In this document: positions 4,801-5,810 of the stretch, piece after piece
Position numbering within the stretch: position 1 is the first letter of the stretch
Layout: each line of letters starts with the position of its first letter
Origin: Candidatus Aminicenantota bacterium
GTDB lineage: Bacteria > Acidobacteriota > Aminicenantia > UBA2199
NCBI GenBank assembly: GCA_020355945.1
Contig: CP070627.1
Coordinates: forward strand, 1,999,966 to 2,005,775
Length of the DNA stretch: 5,810 nucleotides
Reading direction: 5' to 3'
The notes under the pieces: generated by a model
What the model was told of the DNA's origin: nothing
The model's database searches: none
The model's input: only the letters and a program-made list of their open reading frames with translations
Position numbers and translations under genes: made by a program

Positions 4801-5810
4801 GCCAGTTAAGAGAATATTTATCCCGGGCGCTGCCTGACTATATGATTCCTACCCATTTTGTGACCATCGATGGCATTCCCTTGACTCCTTCCGGGAAGAT
4901 AGACCGTAAAGCGCTTCCCGAGCCTGAGATAAAATCCCTGGAAGAATATACTGCGCCGCGAAATGAAAGGGAGAAGGCATTGGTTGATATTTGGGCAGAG
5001 GTCCTGGGAATTGATAATAAGCAAATAGGAATAGAGGATAATTTTTTTGAACTGGGTGGACATTCTTTAAAAATCGCAAGTTTAATTGGTAGAATCCATA
5101 AAAAATTAAATATCGAAATACCTTTCAATAAAATATTCCAGGCTCCCACTGTTAAAGTTCTGGCTGAGTATATAAGTAAACAGGAAAGAAGTCAATATGT
5201 TGAAATTTCTCCTTTAGAAAAGAGGGAGTATTATGCGCTCTCTTCGCCGCAAAAGCGTTTATTTGTTCTTCAACAGATGGAAGCCGACAGTATTGCTTAC
5301 AATATGCATGGGATGATGCTGTTGGAAGGTTTCATTGCCAGGGAGAAATTTGCGGTCATATTTCGACAACTCATTGCCAGGCATGAAAGCCTGAGGACTT
5401 CTTTTCATATGGTGAATGAGGAACCTGTCCAGCGGATACATGATGAGGTGGAATTTGAAGAGGAGCCCTTCGGGCAAATAAACGCCTATAATTTCATTCG
5501 CCCCTTTGATCTTTCTCAGCCCCCGCTGGTGCGGTTGGGGTTAATCAAAGAGGAAGAACAAAAATATCTTTTGATGGTGGATATGCATCATATTATTTCT
5601 GATGGTATCTCCACGGAAGTATTTGTTAAAGAGTTCATGTGTCTTTATAAAGGGGAAGAATTACCCGGGCTAAGGATACAGTATAAAGATTTCTCAGGGT
5701 GGCAGGACAGCAAAGCCCATCAAGAGGCATTAAAGAAGGAGGAACAGTATTGGCTGGACCAGATGAAGGAGGAAATTCCCTATCTTAATCTGCCCACTGA
5801 TTTTACCAGG
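1884..5810 (+). CDS. Nonribosomal peptide synthetase, C-A-T-C (3' end outside the window)
   Basis: 1309 uninterrupted codons are visible. ATG 1884 is the first in-frame ATG after an upstream stop at 1812 and has GGAGGG six bases before it. Residues 1-20 (LTPMQEGMLFH) match the N-terminus of acceptor synthetases such as tyrocidine TycB. C1 spans about 13-450, with intact HHILYDG (146-152) and MVGLFINTIPLRV (298-310). The A domain spans about 476-1010: A3 YTSGSTGRPKG from 629, A4 FDVSV with D675, A5 YGPTE from 776, A6 GELCIGG, A7 YKTGDL (893-898), A8 from G911, A10 with K1005. The specificity residues, aligned by eye to GrsA, read D675 V676 T679 N718 F746 A748 I775 V783 Y784 K1005; I cannot assign an amino acid. 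The T domain has LGGHS with phosphopantetheine Ser1061. C2 starts about 1116 with HHIISDG (1235-1241) and is cut by the edge. No epimerase domain occurs, so an L-residue is likely passed on. A-domain loops carry repeat-derived insertions. The NRPS identity is certain; the product is unknown. Confidence 0.97.
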   Translation, partial: MEKLEKKNIRDILALTPMQEGMLFHYLNDPESDHYFEQLSLKISDEINLQRFKKAWDYVVQGNEMLRVLFRWERLDNPTQVVLKQHHPDSRFFDLSTIEDHTERQKQLEKIKLEDRKEKFDLREIPFRVILCKISEKEYYIVISNHHILYDGWSTGVVLKEFFQAYEGLEKGETGLTTKIKPSFREYIQWHQNRDQDKQKKFWELYFKGFDAQTVLPIKRKGIKRNSEGAAAKAFGFVLEKDIKDKLDIFLRERGVTLAAYFYCAWGILLQKYCNSEDVVFGTTVSGRSAPIKEIENMVGLFINTIPLRVTAERGEKALDLLLKINNHLPHREKYENTPLVEIKKYSALTSGEELFDSLLVIENYPLDHFLRRENKTLPLTVHSYSAVESTNYDLTITIALPGNVEIRLIYNEELFAENVIHRLSRHFINILNEITGHPQKQFHEIEILSQEEKKQLLVDFNDTNEVVDYPGEKSIHQLFEEQVERTPGRIAVIGNRQSVVGKTENMHLTYEGLNERSNRLAHLLRQKGAGSDSIVGIMVERSIEMVIGIFGILKAGSAYLPIVPGSPPGRVKYMLADSGAKILATTPGFRVKAEIEVEELFSTLTLTAISTSTSGQASSAASLAYVLYTSGSTGRPKGVMVEHCSVINLLFALHHQYPLKKQDTYLLKTSYLFDVSVTELFGWFLEGGRLAILEKGGEKDPAKITDIIERTGVTHINFVPSMFNVFVQELTSLDTVRLSGLKYIFLAGEALLPELVNKSRNLGTIGTLIPLENIYGPTEGTVYSSGYSLANWDGTGRIPIGKPLPNMMLFVLDKNNCLQPIGVPGELCIGGLGVARGYLNRPGLTAERFVEPVEPVTGNRCRWEATSNKKFLRGAGAVFSKSAPARRRHKIYKTGDLARWLSDGNIEYLGRMDHQVKIRGFRIELGEIENQLVSHRKVKEAVVAAKEIEGGDKYLCAYIIPAGTVETALFIGQLREYLSRALPDYMIPTHFVTIDGIPLTPSGKIDRKALPEPEIKSLEEYTAPRNEREKALVDIWAEVLGIDNKQIGIEDNFFELGGHSLKIASLIGRIHKKLNIEIPFNKIFQAPTVKVLAEYISKQERSQYVEISPLEKREYYALSSPQKRLFVLQQMEADSIAYNMHGMMLLEGFIAREKFAVIFRQLIARHESLRTSFHMVNEEPVQRIHDEVEFEEEPFGQINAYNFIRPFDLSQPPLVRLGLIKEEEQKYLLMVDMHHIISDGISTEVFVKEFMCLYKGEELPGLRIQYKDFSGWQDSKAHQEALKKEEQYWLDQMKEEIPYLNLPTDFTR
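3361..3388 (+). repeat. Heptamer tandem repeat coding an A-domain loop
   Basis: Four consecutive 7-base units, TAATAGG, TAATAGG, CAATCGG and TAGTTGG, lie within the coding sequence just after IAV and before LTY, near the N-terminal end of the A domain. They encode most of the stretch VIGNRQSVVG from residue 493. In typical A domains this loop between IAVV and LTYxELN is only a few residues long, so about ten residues look added. Seven-base units keep frame only with compensating length changes, and the reading frame is kept here. Confidence 0.55.
3670..3725 (+). repeat. Hexamer tandem repeat with an inverted arm, coding a Thr/Ser-rich A-domain loop
   Basis: Six 6-base units run from 3690 to 3725: TCAACC, TTAACC, TTAACC, GCAATC, TCCACC, TCAACC. 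They encode an alternating Thr-rich string (STLTLTAISTST) between core motifs A2 and A3, a place that is normally variable but not low-complexity. TTGAGGTGGAG (3670-3680) is the perfect 11-base inverted partner of CTCCACCTCAA (3713-3723), so the DNA just before the array is an inverted version of the same repeat. A hexamer preserves frame at any copy number. Confidence 0.6.
4434..4478 (+). repeat. Short tandem repeats (9-mer, then degenerate 7-mers) before the in-frame palindromic element
   Basis: GTAGAACCG occurs twice in perfect tandem (4434-4451) and encodes VEP-VEP at residues 851-856. It runs directly into GTGACAG, GTAACAG, GTGCAG and GTGGGAG (4452-4478), a degenerate array of units of about seven bases. 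Together they encode the first part of an enlarged loop between A6 and A7, where A domains usually have a Pro-rich linker of some 10-20 residues. Confidence 0.55.
4490..4552 (+). repeat. GC-rich palindromic repeat element, copy 2, translated in frame within the A domain
   Basis: These 63 bases are the reverse complement of most of 123-199, with identical blocks at 4490-4507 (18 bp), 4512-4537 (26 bp) and 4541-4551 (11 bp). Sixty-three is 21 codons, and the frame is open throughout: residues 870-889 read KKFLRGAGAVFSKSAPARRR and lead straight to the A7 motif YKTGDL at 893. The gap between AERF (F850) and Y893 is 42 residues, well above the usual length, so this is an extra loop. The element's hairpin (GGGGC/GCCCC with an inner U/A stem) would form inside the NRPS mRNA. 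The encoded peptide is strongly basic and unlike an A-domain core. Confidence 0.8.

Noticed and set aside
4028..5477. Several minus-strand frames of 60-106 codons
   Set aside because: All lie antisense to the NRPS coding sequence, whose domains are continuous and intact; they are shadows.

Overview
The window carries one large nonribosomal peptide synthetase (NRPS) gene that runs off the right edge (+ strand, 1884 to at least 5810) and one complete divergent gene for a bicupin-like protein (- strand, 1359-250). They are separated by a 524-base intergenic region holding both start regions and a long NRPS leader. Moderate G+C, Shine-Dalgarno sites, sigma-70-like promoters and a TycB-like NRPS point to a bacterium with large secondary-metabolite genes. 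The repeat-rich NRPS style brings to mind uncultured lineages such as Candidatus Aminicenantes or deltaproteobacteria, but that is a weak impression and not shown by the sequence.

Layout: 1-120 holds a nested inverted repeat and no gene. 123-199 is a GC-rich palindromic repeat element (copy 1) just beyond the 3' end of the bicupin gene. 250-1359 is the bicupin gene. 1360-1610 holds its likely promoter and a cluster of degenerate heptamer repeats. 1611-1639 is a good NRPS promoter, followed by a leader of about 240 nt with several hairpins, the last of which can mask the NRPS ribosome binding site. 1884-5810 encodes C-A-T-C (second C incomplete), 1309 uninterrupted codons.

The NRPS begins with a TycB-like N-terminus of the kind that accepts a peptidyl chain from another synthetase protein, yet no donor synthetase lies beside it. 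The chain would be taken in trans by C1, joined to the amino acid chosen by the A domain (code read as D-V-T-N-F-A-I-V-Y-K, unassigned), held on the T domain at Ser1061, and passed to C2. No epimerase domain occurs in this module.

The most notable feature is inside the A domain. A second copy of the palindromic element (63 bp, exactly 21 codons, sharing a perfect 26-base core with copy 1) is translated in frame between core motifs A6 and A7. Three other A-domain loops, one directly next to it, are made of short tandem DNA repeats with 6-, 7- or 9-base units. The gene therefore seems to have absorbed genomic repeats as loop-coding sequence, in the manner of Rickettsia palindromic elements.
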